Of a stretch of DNA of 64,000 nt, positions 33,603 to 44,580 are shown one piece after another. How positions within the stretch are numbered: the first letter of the stretch is position 1; each line of letters starts with the position of its first letter. The notes under the pieces are model-generated. The model saw only the letters and a program-made list of their open reading frames with translations, was not told the origin of the DNA and made no database searches. The translations under genes and the position numbers were made by a program. This DNA is from Dioscorea cayenensis subsp. rotundata (taxonomy: Eukaryota; Streptophyta; Magnoliopsida; Dioscoreales; Dioscoreaceae): the NCBI RefSeq assembly GCF_009730915.1, contig NC_052477.1:25748578-25812577 (forward strand), given 5' to 3'.

Positions 33603-33857
33603 TGTTAATACAGGGATCCACTACCCTAACTTCTCCATAACTCGAGTTGTAGGGAAGGATTGGCTTAGGATATATAAGGCTAGGGAGATTGGCTCTCATA
33701 GGCAATGTGGGACTATGGACCAAGTTAACCACTGCGTTCCAACACTCCCCTGGCCCATAGCGAATGTGGGACCCAAGATCTTAGTCACGGCCGATCGAAA
33801 CAATAGCTCTGATACCATGTTAATACAGGAATCCACCACCCTAACTTTTCCATAATT
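33603..33857 (-). mobile_element. SMART/TRIM-like miniature LTR element, 255 bp
   Basis: Two 40-bp terminal repeats, at 33603-33642 and 33818-33857, both begin TGTTAATACAGG and share atccac(t/c)accctaactt(c/t)tccataa. Directly left of the right repeat, gctctgatacca reads on the minus strand as TGGTATCAGAGC, an exact tRNA-Met primer site, so the element lies on the minus strand. The 5-bp flanks attac (33598-33602 and 33858-33862) are identical. The 175-bp interior has no frame. The repeats do not end in CA, so their inner limit is approximate. Confidence 0.8.
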
Positions 33858-33862
33858 ATTAC

Positions 33863-34204
33863 AAACTGATGGTTTCCACCTCTGATTGTCTTCTAAGAGC
33901 TTACTTTCATAGTTTGTTGTCTGTAAGACCCAATCACTTTGGATGATTATAGTTACCTCACATATCATCTTATGTTCTGTTTCAATCATTCACAATACCC
34001 AAATTTAATGATTAGTTGCAATTATAATTTTCTTCCTCAATGACAATGGATGAGTAAGGTTACTTGAATTTTTATAAAGTTCACTTAATGAATGAGAATT
34101 TCAAAGAGCTAAAATATATACAACAATCACAAATTTCCCAATTATGCTGAAGTTGCTATGAAGAAAGACATTTATTATGTTGAGAAAATCAACACTATAT
34201 TTAT
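33863..34204. other. AT-rich intergenic DNA
   Basis: No gene, RNA or element end seen. Confidence 0.4.
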
Positions 34205-34375
34205 ATATATGAGAAAGTGGATAAACCACATATATTAATCAAAAACTAAGGCGGTACAAAAACTGAAAAGAACATGTAAAAAAAACCTACACAAAAACAA
34301 TATAGGACAAAAGCACAACACAAGACCGACAAATGGATAACAACATAACACACAAGACCAACAAATTCAACATTA
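34205..34375 (-). mobile_element. LINE-A 3'-end relic
   Basis: On the minus strand the LINE-A terminal hairpin is intact (34217-34229), preceded by ttaatatatgtgg. Only the last 150 bp or so of 3' UTR remain. It lies just downstream of NLR-2. Confidence 0.6.
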
Positions 34376-34472
34376 CATTCAAAGAATTGAGAAAACATTG
34401 TGAAATTCAGATTGAAATCTGAATTTCATTATTCAAATACACAAATTACAAATAAAATTAGGATGATTATTT

Positions 34473-37454
34473 TTAACCAAATGGATAGTAGCCCTTCTTG
34501 TTGAGGATCAATTGCTTGATATTAGCCAACTTGCTGCTTTCATGTGCATGGCACCACTCTATCAACAATGGACATTTCACTATCTCCAAATGCCATAGTT
34601 TTGGAGGAATTTCTTGGGCTGCAGAAAATTGCAGCTTAGGGCAGTTCTGTATCTTCAAACTTTGAAGTGATGCAATCTGCTGCAGTCCCACTCCATTGAA
34701 TCCCTCACAGCTGCGCAATCCATTGAACTCTAGTGTCTGCAGTGAAGGAAATGGAACAATGCACACACTTTTATCACCATAGAACTCAGCACCAATCCGC
34801 TTCACCTTCACAAAATCTTCAATGCAAAGAGACTTCAGTGATGGAAGCTGTCCAAGTGGTGGCAGAACTTTGCAGTTATAGCAACCTTTCATTGTGATTG
34901 ACACCAATTTAGAGAAGGAACTGTTTCCCAACCATTTTGGAAAACTACTTCCTTTGTAAAATAGTATGACTAACTCTTGAACGTTCTGGTGAGGCTGGAG
35001 GTGCTCAAAAACCATGTCTTGAAAATCAGTAACTTTTCTGTTGCGCCATATTGTCTTCTTCCTTGCTTTCTTTGGGTCGACAGACCGAGCTTGTACGTCG
35101 ATTCTTTCAATCCATGTGTCATCTGAGTCTTGAGAAACTACTGACGCCTTGCATTCCCCGAGATACTGCTCTTGCAGCATTGCTGTCACGTTACTTTCTT
35201 CAACTTCTACTCCATGAAGCATGAAATCCTCCAACGTCCATCGATCAAGGCCCTCACTGTGCAAGTCATCATATTTCCAAGACCATTCTAGAGTCAACTT
35301 CTCAATATACTGTTTTCCCACCAAGTTGGCTTCCTTTGCATCTTCAGCATTCAAGACATTGTGGAGCCCTGCAATGTGAAGCTCCCCTTTGATGTTCTCC
35401 AAGTGCTTCATCTCGATGATGACATAATGCTCAATGTTTCTTCCCACATAGAAGACTGGTAATGTTTGAAGCCTTGTTAACTTACCGATTCCGCAAGGAA
35501 GAAGAACGAATCTAACGCTTTTTGGAATTTCAAGATGGTGTAGGTTGATTAGTCTTGCAATTTCCTTTGGTAGTTCTCGAAGATCAAGACAATCCTGCAA
35601 TTCTAAGGTTTGCAAGTGGTGAAGTTTGCAAATCGATGCCGGCAACCTTCTGATATTGGTTTTATTGAGACCGAGAAAGCGCAAGCTCTTCAAATGGCCT
35701 ATTGAATCTGGCAAACTACTGATACCAATGTCACTCAAGTCCAGTGCCCGTAAGCATTGCAACATCAGAAATAAATCATTTGGCAATGAAACATGCAAGA
35801 GATGATTGTTTAGATAGTAGTGAAAATCCCATTCATGTTCTGGCTTTTTGATAACTAGAAATTTGTTAACGATCAGAAATGTCCGCAGTGCAGTAGGTTC
35901 AGATAAGGTCTGGAATTCAACAACCGTATGACTATCTTTCGGGATCATCGATAAGTGACAAGCTTCCTTAGGAATGGAGCAGATGTTTTCACAGTTTAAA
36001 ATAGAGCATTCTTTTTCTGAAATAGATAGTATGAAGTCATGAATGAGATGATGAATCACAAATGTATGCTGATCCATATATGAGAATTGAAAGAATGACC
36101 TTCTAAATAATTCATCAAAGTACTCAAATCCTGTTTCTTCTAATGTTTTGCCATCTAAAGGGTGAACAAATCCTTGTGCGATCCAGAGATGGACTAATCG
36201 ATCTTTCTTGAATAGATAGTTTCTAAGAAACAATGAACAATATTTCAGACACACTTGCAATGGCACTGGTAACTGATAGAAGCTCAATTTTACTGCAGAA
36301 AAAATATCAAATGCTGTTTGATTACTTCCCAAGATAGAATTCCACATCATGTCATTTGTTTCAGACCATAGAAGGGCTCCAAACATCTTCACTAACAAAG
36401 GCACGCCACTAGACTTTTTGACAATCTTTTCCCCAATAGCTATCAAGTTCTGACTAACGTTAGTTTGCATACAATCAAATGCATGATGCTGAAATAGAAG
36501 CCAACTAGTATCATAAGGCAAACATTCCAAGTGAAAGAACAATGTTGATTGGGTTAACTCCGAAAGCAACTCATCCTGTGTGATTAAAACAACTTTACTC
36601 CCTTCTAGACCGACATCTAATAGAACTCGTAAACTCTCCCAAAGGCTTTGTTTCTCAGAACAGAAATCATCTAAAACAATAAAAAACCTTTTCCCACTCA
36701 ACACATACTCAAGATTTCCTTGAAGGGAATCCAATCCATACGAAAAGCAAGTTGTTAGTGTTACAGACTCTATGACTGCTCTGATTAGCCTCATTTCATC
36801 GAAATCTTCAGCAAAATGAACCCAACCCCTTGCTCTAAAATGCTCACACACCCTTGAATCATTGTACACCATTTGAGCAAAGGTTGTCTTCCCAACACCG
36901 GGAACACCCACAATTGGAAGAACACTAAACTTATCTGGTCCTTCAGACAATAACATTTCAACTAAGTTCTCCCTATCATCTTCCCTCCCATAAACAACAG
37001 AATGGTCTACATTTGGGACATACAAATGAAATCTCTCACCTACCCTTAGTGACAAGCTTAGAGACTCTTTTCTATGTGAAATATCATCTAACTTCTCAAT
37101 CATCTCTTTGATACTAAACACAAGAGAAGGGGTCAAACTGCATACCTCCACTCCACATTGATGAAGTTCAATATCAAGATCATCCAGTATGTCTTCAGCA
37201 TTATAGACAGCAGATTTGAGCTCCTTCAGCCAACTTTGAGCATCTCCATTGTTGCATGCTTGCTCATCAACATCACTGAGAAGTTCTTGGATTCCCTTAA
37301 GCAATTCCTTCATCTTCTTGAGATCTTGCTGATCAGTGGCACATAGATTGGATGATGATGGTGATGATGTTGATGATGAACAGGAAGGCTTTAGTATGAG
37401 ATAATCCAAGTGGTGGATCATGTTTATGGTTGAACATAGAATGGTGGAAGCCAT
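34473..37454 (-). CDS. NLR-2: CC-NB-ARC-LRR immune receptor, intact single exon
   Basis: 993 aa, uninterrupted. CC domain about 1-115 (AEDILDDLDIELHQC); NB-ARC about 155-500 with P-loop GVPGVGKTTFAQ (about 186), kinase-2 FFIVLDDF (about 255), a GLPL variant GVPLLVKMFGALL (about 347) and RNBS-D CLKYCSLF (about 403). The MHD position reads IHH (FVIHHLIHDF, about 463) instead of MHD. LRRs run from about 570, with clear repeats (LRALDLSDIGISSLPDSIGH, LRFLGLNKTNIRRLP). Residues about 725-805 form a non-LRR, partly basic insert (PKKARKKTIWRNRK). NLRs sense pathogen effectors in the cytosol and trigger defence through ATP-dependent activation. Unlike NLR-1 it has no intron after the CC domain. Whether it is active with an IHH motif is unknown. 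Confidence 0.92.
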   Translation of the reverse strand: MASTILCSTINMIHHLDYLILKPSCSSSTSSPSSSNLCATDQQDLKKMKELLKGIQELLSDVDEQACNNGDAQSWLKELKSAVYNAEDILDDLDIELHQCGVEVCSLTPSLVFSIKEMIEKLDDISHRKESLSLSLRVGERFHLYVPNVDHSVVYGREDDRENLVEMLLSEGPDKFSVLPIVGVPGVGKTTFAQMVYNDSRVCEHFRARGWVHFAEDFDEMRLIRAVIESVTLTTCFSYGLDSLQGNLEYVLSGKRFFIVLDDFCSEKQSLWESLRVLLDVGLEGSKVVLITQDELLSELTQSTLFFHLECLPYDTSWLLFQHHAFDCMQTNVSQNLIAIGEKIVKKSSGVPLLVKMFGALLWSETNDMMWNSILGSNQTAFDIFSAVKLSFYQLPVPLQVCLKYCSLFLRNYLFKKDRLVHLWIAQGFVHPLDGKTLEETGFEYFDELFRRSFFQFSYMDQHTFVIHHLIHDFILSISEKECSILNCENICSIPKEACHLSMIPKDSHTVVEFQTLSEPTALRTFLIVNKFLVIKKPEHEWDFHYYLNNHLLHVSLPNDLFLMLQCLRALDLSDIGISSLPDSIGHLKSLRFLGLNKTNIRRLPASICKLHHLQTLELQDCLDLRELPKEIARLINLHHLEIPKSVRFVLLPCGIGKLTRLQTLPVFYVGRNIEHYVIIEMKHLENIKGELHIAGLHNVLNAEDAKEANLVGKQYIEKLTLEWSWKYDDLHSEGLDRWTLEDFMLHGVEVEESNVTAMLQEQYLGECKASVVSQDSDDTWIERIDVQARSVDPKKARKKTIWRNRKVTDFQDMVFEHLQPHQNVQELVILFYKGSSFPKWLGNSSFSKLVSITMKGCYNCKVLPPLGQLPSLKSLCIEDFVKVKRIGAEFYGDKSVCIVPFPSLQTLEFNGLRSCEGFNGVGLQQIASLQSLKIQNCPKLQFSAAQEIPPKLWHLEIVKCPLLIEWCHAHESSKLANIKQLILNKKGYYPFG

Positions 37455-37620
37455 TGAGATTGAAGACCAGAGAAAGTGGGAAGAGAATGGTGAGTGTTGT
37501 CAGTGCAGAGATCCTGTACTTATAGTTCCATGTAGATAGATTTGGGAGCATGAAAGTCAACGGTTTTGCCTCCTCTCCAAGCTTTGTATTGTCTCCTCTC
37601 CAAGCTTTGCATTAAGAAAT
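37455..37620 (-). promoter_or_regulatory. NLR-2 proximal promoter with W-box and tandem repeat
   Basis: On the minus strand a TATA-like ctataagta lies about 65 bp before the start codon. A TTGACT W-box core (WRKY site) is at about 37553-37558. Beyond it, a 23-bp unit containing ctcctctccaagctttg is tandemly duplicated (37568-37590, 37591-37613) with two differences. Confidence 0.5.
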
Positions 37621-37779
37621 GGAGGCCTCTTCCCCAAGAATCAGTTTCTCCTATATTGTTTTTTTATTTATTTACTTATTATTAAATTAAATCATTGCAA
37701 GGAGGAAAAATAAACAGGTGCTTGTTATAGGGTAAAGAAATTGATAGTTTTTATGAAATATTTATTATATCAAGAACCT
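37621..37779. other. Short AT-rich spacer
   Basis: Nothing recognisable between the NLR-2 promoter and the LINE relics. Confidence 0.4.
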
Positions 37780-38385
37780 ATATATTCTTTTTTTTTTTAC
37801 GAAGTAATTAAACTACAGTTTATTAAATAATAGAAACAAAATACAATAGTCTAAAAACAGAAAGAGCTCAAAATAACAGTACAAGCCTATATATTATTAG
37901 AAAATATGCGAGTATAATTGGTTTTTTTTCGAAAAAGTAGATAAATCACATACATTAAAAAATAAGAGGGTATAAAAAAGACTTCAAAAGCAAAAGAGAA
38001 GAAAAACAAACTCAAACGACAACATTGACTAACCGTGGAGAATCAACAACATACCATAGGTATTTGGTTAATCATTAAAAAAGAAATTGATATATCATAT
38101 TTAATTAAAAAAAAAAGAAAGAGTATAGAAGTTTATAACATACAGATATAACACATCCACTAGTAACGAAGGAAGAAAGCAACAATATGGAGATATAGAA
38201 AATAAAAACTTATCCTAAAGTTGATACCAAGGAGAGAGTCATCCCAAGAATGCAAAGGCTAGTTCACACTTTCAAGAATCCCCAACATCTAGATTGGACG
38301 TGAACTCTTCCAGATCATTTGCTCTGTTTATGTGAGACCCCAAAAACTCTAAGCTTCTCTAGATAGTCTGAATAGAATCCTACAG
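37780..38385 (-). mobile_element. LINE-A 3' ends, minus strand, at least two nested copies
   Basis: Degenerate LINE-A termini occur at about 37800-37830 and at 37937-37949 (gtagataaatcac, a hairpin weakened by transitions), with a possible third at about 38085-38105. The longer one continues to 38385 with ORF2-end remnants and resumes at 43680 beyond the TRIM-2/Copia-2 insertions. Confidence 0.5.
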
Positions 38386-38705
38386 TTTTGGTACTAGTGG
38401 GCCCTATATGGGCTCTATATGGGCTTAGGGGTCTAACACCAAAAAGTCTCAAGACTTAGTAGCTCAACCCCTATACCTATATATAAACTCATTACACTTC
38501 TATCACACAACCGATGTGGTACAATATTTCCAACACCCTCCCTCAAGTTCAACTCGGTCGAACTTACTCAGACTTGTACACCAGAGGCCTGTTTACCAGG
38601 ACTTGTACACTACTTTGTGTCTCAGAGGTCCTACACACATGGACTTGTACACTACTTGTGTCTCAGATGTCCTTTTTTTCAATATATATATTGGGCTCCA
38701 CAATA
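38386..38705 (-). mobile_element. TRIM-2: truncated TRIM fused to Copia-2
   Basis: One LTR of about 150 bp (ending ttccaaca at 38535) plus about 170 bp of interior (repeated cttgtacac...tgtgtctcag words). It is clearly the same family as TRIM-1 at 53369-53865. The interior stops at ggctccacaatatttt, just before where the primer site and second LTR should be, and runs into the Copia-2 LTR. Confidence 0.8.
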
Positions 38706-38940
38706 TTTTCTTATTTTCTTGATGTTTCTCTACTTTACAAGAGCTTAAATAGCTAAACAATTACAAGGTAAGTAATCTCTACAATTAAGATGTAATCTTT
38801 ACAATCATGGGTGCAATCAACCAAAATAGAATATCCTAATATAGCCTAATCACAGCTATAATCACAGCTATATAAAAGATTTCTTATAGCTAATATACAT
38901 AGTTGTATACAGCTATTATTTAGTAGGCTATATTTCAACA
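38706..38940 (-). repeat. Copia-2 3' LTR (outer end lost)
   Basis: Matches the right LTR from attttcttattttcttgatg to the terminal caaca. The outermost bases do not match. Confidence 0.88.
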
Positions 38941-39083
38941 CTCCTCCTCAAGTTGGCATGAAAATATCTTTCAAGGCCAGCTTGAAAATTAAACTATCAA
39001 ACTGTTTCTTCTGAAGACCTTTAATTAAGATATCTGCTACTTGGTCTGTGGAAGGAATATACACCATGCAAATAACTCCTCGA

Positions 39084-42000
39084 TCAATTTTTTTCTTTAA
39101 TGAAATGCTTGTCTATCTCCACATGTTTTGTTTGATCATGAAGAACTGGATTGTGTGAAATGGCAATTGTTGATTTATTATCGTAGTATACTTTAATCGA
39201 TGGTGGGGAAGAGATTTTCAATTCTTCAAGAACTCTTCTAATCCACAAAACTTCACAGATTCCATGAGCCACCGATCTAAACTCAGCTTCTGCACTACTT
39301 CTAGCCACAACACTTTGTTTTTTTACTTCTCCAAGTCACCAAGTTTCCTCCTACAAAGGTGCAGTATCCTGAAGTAGATCGTCTGTCTGTAACACTCCCA
39401 ACCTAATTTGCATCTGTAAATGCCTCGATCTGTAAGTGCCCATTATTTTTAAAAATCAATCCTCTTCCAGGTGTCCCTTTTAGGTACCTGAGATTCGGTA
39501 GACAACATCTAAGTGTTCAAAGTTTGGAGAATGCATAAATTGGCTTACCACACTAACGGCAAAGGCGATATCAAGGCGAGTGTGTGAGAGATAGATTAAT
39601 CTTCCAACGAGTCTTTGATATTGGTCTTTGTCAACACCAGCAACTGTATCACTTACTTGTAGTTTTTTATTAGGTTCAATTGGAGTTTCAGCTACTTTGC
39701 ATAGCATCCCAGTTTCACTGAGTAGGTCAAGTACATACTTTCGTTAATTGATAAAAATCCCTTCTTGTGATCTAGCAAACTCAATGCCAAGGAAGTATTT
39801 CACTGGCCCCAAGTCTTTAGTTTCAAATTCAGTGGCAATTCTTGCTTTCAACGTCTCGATTTCTTTAACATCATCACCTGTAAGAATAATATCATCGACG
39901 TAGACAATGAGTATAGCCAATTTACCTGCCTTTGAATGTTTATAGAACATATTATGATCGGCTTGACCCTGAGAATATTCATATCCTTTTATGGCCTTCC
40001 CGAACCTTTCAAACCAAGCCCGAGGGGATTGCTTTAGTCCATACAAAGATTTCTTCAATCTACAAACCTTGTTCTCGCCAAACTTCTTCTCAAAACCTTG
40101 TGGGAGATCCATAAAGACTTCTTCTTCCAATTCGCCATTGAGGAAAGCATTTTTTTACATCAAGTTGATGCAAAGGCCAATTACAATTTGATGTTATGGA
40201 TAGAACGACACGAATCGAATTTATCTTGGCTACCGGGGCAAAGGTCTCCTGATAGTTAATCCCGTAAGTCTGAGTAAATCCCTTTGCCACAAGTCATGCT
40301 TTCTATCTTTCAACACTTCCATCAGCCTTGCATTTACAATAAAAACCCACTTACATCGGACGGTGGTTTTGTTCCTTAGCAAATCAACAACTTCCCAAGT
40401 CTCATTTTTCAAAAGAGCATCCATCTCCTCCTTGACTGCTAACCTACAGGTCGGACTATTGAGTGCTTCCTATATTGTTCTAGGTTCAGACAAGTTAGAG
40501 ATTTTTGACAAAAAAACTTTTGTGTTTGTATGTAATTTTTTGATAAGACAAATATTTTGCAATAGGGTGTTTTGTTGTACAAGAGCGGAATCCTTTCCTA
40601 TTGGCTATAGGAAGATCTAGATCTACTATATCCTGATTTTGAGATTCTATAGATGTAAAGATGGGATCAAGGTTTGAAATTACCTATGTTTCTTGAAGAC
40701 CATTACTCGGTTCTTGATTTTTGGAAGAAACCAAAGAATCAATTTGGGCAATCTTCCTTTCATGAAACCTTCTCCTAGAATAAACCAGAGGCTCAGTTAC
40801 AACTTTTCATAGTATTTCTCCCCCTTCACTAGGCAAAATAACTTTTGGTATCTGATGACTAGGATTCTCATTATTTTTATTATTTTGACCCATTATTTCC
40901 TGTTCTTGTTCATCAAAGACATTTGGTGTTAAAATCATTTTAGGTAATGGTTGAGATACTTGCCAAAAATCATCCTTATTTAAAACATACTCCTCATGAA
41001 GTTGATTTTTATTGAAAAATGGTATCTTTTCCAAGAAGATTACATCCATACTAATGTAGGTTTTCTTTGAAATAGGATTAAACATTTGTACCCTTTTTTA
41101 TTTGGAACATATCCGATAAAAATACATTTTTCAGATTTAGGATCTAGTTTTGATAGAAACTTGGTTGGACTATGAACAAAGCATGTGCATCCCAAAGACC
41201 TTTAAATGAATGTCTGATGACATTCGAAGAATTGGAAATGTTTCTTTTAATTTGTTTAGCGGAGTCATGAATTTTAAAACTCGAGTAGGCATTCGGTTTA
41301 TCAAATATGAAGATGTTAAAACAACATCCCCCCACAAATATTTGGGAACATTCATTGAAAACATGATAGCCCTAGCAACTTCTAGTAAATGTCTATTCTT
41401 CCTTTCGGCAATCCCATTTTGTTGTGTTGTATCACGACATGTAGATTGGTGAATTATGCCCTTGTTCTTTAGAAACTCCCCTAAACATTCATTAAAATAC
41501 CCGGTTCCATTGTCTGATCTAAGGATGCAAATTTTTGTTTGAAATTGAGATTCAATCATGTTGTAAAAATCCTTAAAAAGTTTTTGAACTTCAGATTTCC
41601 TGCTTATAAGGTAAACCCAGCATATTCTAGTGTGATCATCATTAAAAGTTACAAAACCTTTTTTCCCGGATAATGTTTTTATTTTTGAAGGCCCCCAAAC
41701 ATCACTATGAATCATAAAAAATGGTTTTGAAGGATAGTAAGGTTTAGGTGAAAACTTTGTTCTATGGATTTTTGATAAAAAAAAACAAGTTTCACATTGA
41801 AGTAAAGAGCAATCAACACCTTTAAATATATCAGGAAATAAATGTCTCAAATAAGAAAAACTAGGATGACCAAGTCTAAAATGCCATTGCATTATTCTGT
41901 CTGAAGTAGAGTTCAAACTCATACTACTATTAGCTTGAGCCTTTTTATTCCTAGGAGTGGTCTCATCAAAATAGTAAAGCCCGCCTATCTCTTTAGCTTT

Positions 42001-42560
42001 CCCAATCATCATCCCCAAGCTCTGGTCCTGAAAAACACAAGAAGAATCACAAAAAATAACACAACAGTTAGAATCTTTTGAAAGTTTGCTGACAGACAAA
42101 AGGTTACATTTGAGTTTTGGAACATGGAGTACAGATTTAAGACTTATTCTCTTGGATAGATTAATGTTTCCTTTCCCAGCAATAGGAGAGAAACTACCAT
42201 CAGCAATACGAACTTTTTCATGGCCAAAACAAGGGTTGTATGAATGAAATAAGTGAGATAATTTTGTCATATGATCAAAAGCTTCAGAATCAATAATCCA
42301 AGGGTTTGATTTGCTACCTGAATGAACCATAGAACAATTAGGAATACCACTAGTCTGATTAGAATTTAGCAGTTTCAGGAGTTGATCAATTTGCTCCTTG
42401 CTAGACAAGCTGGGTTGTTCAGCTACGGCATTTGCAGAGGACTGTTGGTGTTTGTTCCTTGGCTTCCATTCTGCAGGTTTACCATGAAGATGCTAGCAAG
42501 TTTCCCTAGCTAGTGTGGCGTGGTTTGTTGCAATGGTCACACCACACACGGGGTTTCCCT
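39084..42560 (-). pseudogene. Copia-2 pol and zinc-knuckle region
   Basis: Minus strand, reading right to left: a degraded knuckle (CDHCNKPRHT, about 42510-42545) and protease WIIDSEAFDHMT (about 42290), in which the expected DSGA is DSEA, so the catalytic loop is altered. The integrase follows with QWHFRLGHPSF, ILRSDNGTGYFNE and TTQQNGIAERKNRHLLE (41900-41390). RT: YVDDIILTGDD (about 39900), preceded by CRLKKSLYGLKQSPRAWFERFGK. RNase H: SSAEAEFRSVAHG and DNKSTIAISHNP (39150-39300). Stops and frameshifts at about 41170, 41090, 40090 and 39744 break it. Confidence 0.87.
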
Positions 42561-42629
42561 TCATTCCTTTGTAGGTTTGGACCATTCCTCTTGCTAATAT
42601 AGGCCTCGGCAACATTGAATGCAGAACTT

Positions 42630-43316
42630 TCAGTTGGGTTTGCTGATGGTGTTTTTCCTGAGCATTACACTTCGTCGGGTTTCTTCACTACGGACCTCAG
42701 AGAAAACCTCGTTGATGGAGGAAAGAGGGTTTCTCCCAATGATTCTGCCTCTTACTTCATCAAATTCCACATTAAGGCCAGCAAGAAATTTAAAAACCCT
42801 ATTTGCATCGACAATTGTTTTATACAAATTGGCATCATCAAGGCACTTCCATTCTTGATCATTAAATAGATCCAAATCTTGCCAAATCCTTTTCAAAGAA
42901 TTGAAATATTTGGTAACAGAGTCATTACCTTGATAAATATTACCAAGCTTCAGAGAGAGTTCATAAATCTGAGATTGGTTACCCAAATCAAAATACATTT
43001 GGGTGACATTATCCCATAGTTCCTTTGCTGTAGAATAGCACATGTAGTTTGCACAAATGTCCTCCTCCATGGAATTCACTAACCATGTCATCACTATAGA
43101 ATTTTCAGCATCCCATGTGGAATAGGCTGTATCTTCAAGAGCTGGCTCATTTTTTTCTCCCGTCAGGTAGCCAATTTTTCCTTTTCCACTGATGTACAAG
43201 CGTACAAACTGAGACCAACGAAGGAAATTCTCTCCATTCAGTCGTATTGTAGTGATTTGGACTGGGTGAGAATCATGTGTTTCGGGAGTTCTCGTCTGAG
43301 TGTTGGGCTGGTTCAT
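42630..43316 (-). pseudogene. Copia-2 gag
   Basis: A 228-residue open frame. It begins MNQPNTQTRTPETHDSHPVQ and continues with LNGENFLRWSQFVRLYISGKG and a UBN2-type capsid segment (KELWDNVTQMYFDLGNQSQI, FLAGLNVEFDEVRGRIIGR). The frame itself is intact, but it stops before the zinc knuckle. Confidence 0.88.
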
Positions 43317-43434
43317 AGAGAGAGATTTGTGGCTTCAGAAACAACATCAGACATGATGGAAGATGGCTAGGAATAATGCAGATTTAGGGTTCCCAGGAAT
43401 TAAAACAATTCCTTCTCTGATACCAGATCAAACA

Positions 43435-43679
43435 TGAAGAAGATTTTCTTATTTTCTTGATGTTTCTCTACTTTACAAGAGCTTAAATAGCTAAACAATT
43501 ACAAGGTAAGTAATCTCTACAATTACGATGTAATCTCTACAATCATGGGTGCAATCAACCAAAAATAGAATATCCTAAAATAGCCTAATCACAGCTATAA
43601 TCACAGCTATATAAAAGATTTCTTATGGCTAATATACATAGTTGTATACAGCTATTATTTAGTAGGCCATATTTCAACA
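43435..43679 (-). repeat. Copia-2 5' LTR
   Basis: 245 bp; on the plus strand it runs TGAAGAAGATTTTC to ATTTCAACA. It is the complete one of the pair. Confidence 0.92.
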
Positions 43680-44110
43680 GGAACTGCAGATATCCTACAA
43701 TTTTTCCAAGATCTCCACAAAGCATTAAAAGAAACATGATAAAAGGGTAATCTAAGTAAGGAACAAAATTAGTTAAAAATCGGTGCAATGGAAAGGCAAC
43801 TGATGAATAGTGATCAACCAAGTCAATGTCTGAATAACAAAGGAAGCATGTCAATAATCTATTACATCTCTCTTAGCCAAGTTCTCCATTGTCAGAATCC
43901 GGTTGTTCCAGGCAATCCAAGCAAAGATGTCAATTTTTCAAGGATAACAGATTTTCCAAATAACGAAGGTCATGTCAAAGTGTACTCTACTGTCAATTAA
44001 GAGTTAATAGAAGAATGAGACAAAAAAAACATCCATCTAAAATTCAAAGCAAAACCATGCAGTCTCTAATGGTTTCAATGGTAGTTGTAGAGAACGACCT
44101 AGGACCCACA
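43680..44110 (-). mobile_element. Old LINE-A, zf-RVT piece (right part of split element)
   Basis: The minus strand gives RILTMENLAKRDVIDMLPLL and CFLCYSDIDLVDH, the zf-RVT region, also seen at 4089-4355. Its 3' continuation lies at 37937-38385, on the other side of Copia-2. Confidence 0.65.
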
Positions 44111-44407
44111 CCAAGGTGAAGAAATGGAGATCTTCCACCATCATTTACAGAGGAGGGCATTATTAAAATCTTCACTATTTATAATTCCTTCCATATCCCC
44201 ATTATTCCTGAGGTTTGTATAACCTCCTCTACCCTATTATCCTCCAACCTATCTTGTCAATAATTTGTTAATATTTTTTTTTTAAAAAAAAAGTGATTTA
44301 ATTTTTTAAAATAAAATAATACTTATCTATGTTTGTCAAGATGCTAGTTCAAGTTTTATCCAAAAAAATACTAGTTGAAATAAAAAGTGCATTTATAGTT
44401 TTTTAAT
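44111..44407. other. Intergenic DNA
   Basis: No gene seen; AT-rich at the right. Confidence 0.4.
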
Positions 44408-44410
44408 AAC

Positions 44411-44506
<96 letters not shown>

Positions 44507-44510
44507 AATG

Positions 44511-44570
<60 letters not shown>

Positions 44571-44580
44571 GTAATAGCAA
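44408..44580. repeat. Compound (AAT)n-(GAT)n-(AAT)n microsatellite
   Basis: About 22 AAT units, 11 GAT units at 44476-44508, then about 20 further AAT units. Confidence 0.95.

Larger units (their letters stand above)
38697..43679 (-). mobile_element. Copia-2: Ty1/copia retrotransposon, minus strand, defective
   Basis: Two near-identical LTRs at 38697-38940 and 43435-43679 flank gag and pol on the minus strand. A primer site (tgataccaga read in reverse, about 43419-43428) and a polypurine tract (aacttgaggaggag, 38941-38957) are in place. The outer 8 or so bases of the left LTR are replaced by TRIM-2 sequence, so the left target flank is lost. Several stops and frame changes disable pol. LTR divergence is only a few differences, suggesting a younger insertion than Copia-1. 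Confidence 0.9.

Noticed and set aside
33478..33855. 125-residue open frame
   Set aside because: Spans the SMART element and its repeats; the open frame is incidental.
38514..38756. Open frames with repeated LYT / TCT words
   Set aside because: Translations of the tandem words inside the TRIM-2 interior; TRIMs have no genes. The same applies to 53512-53726.
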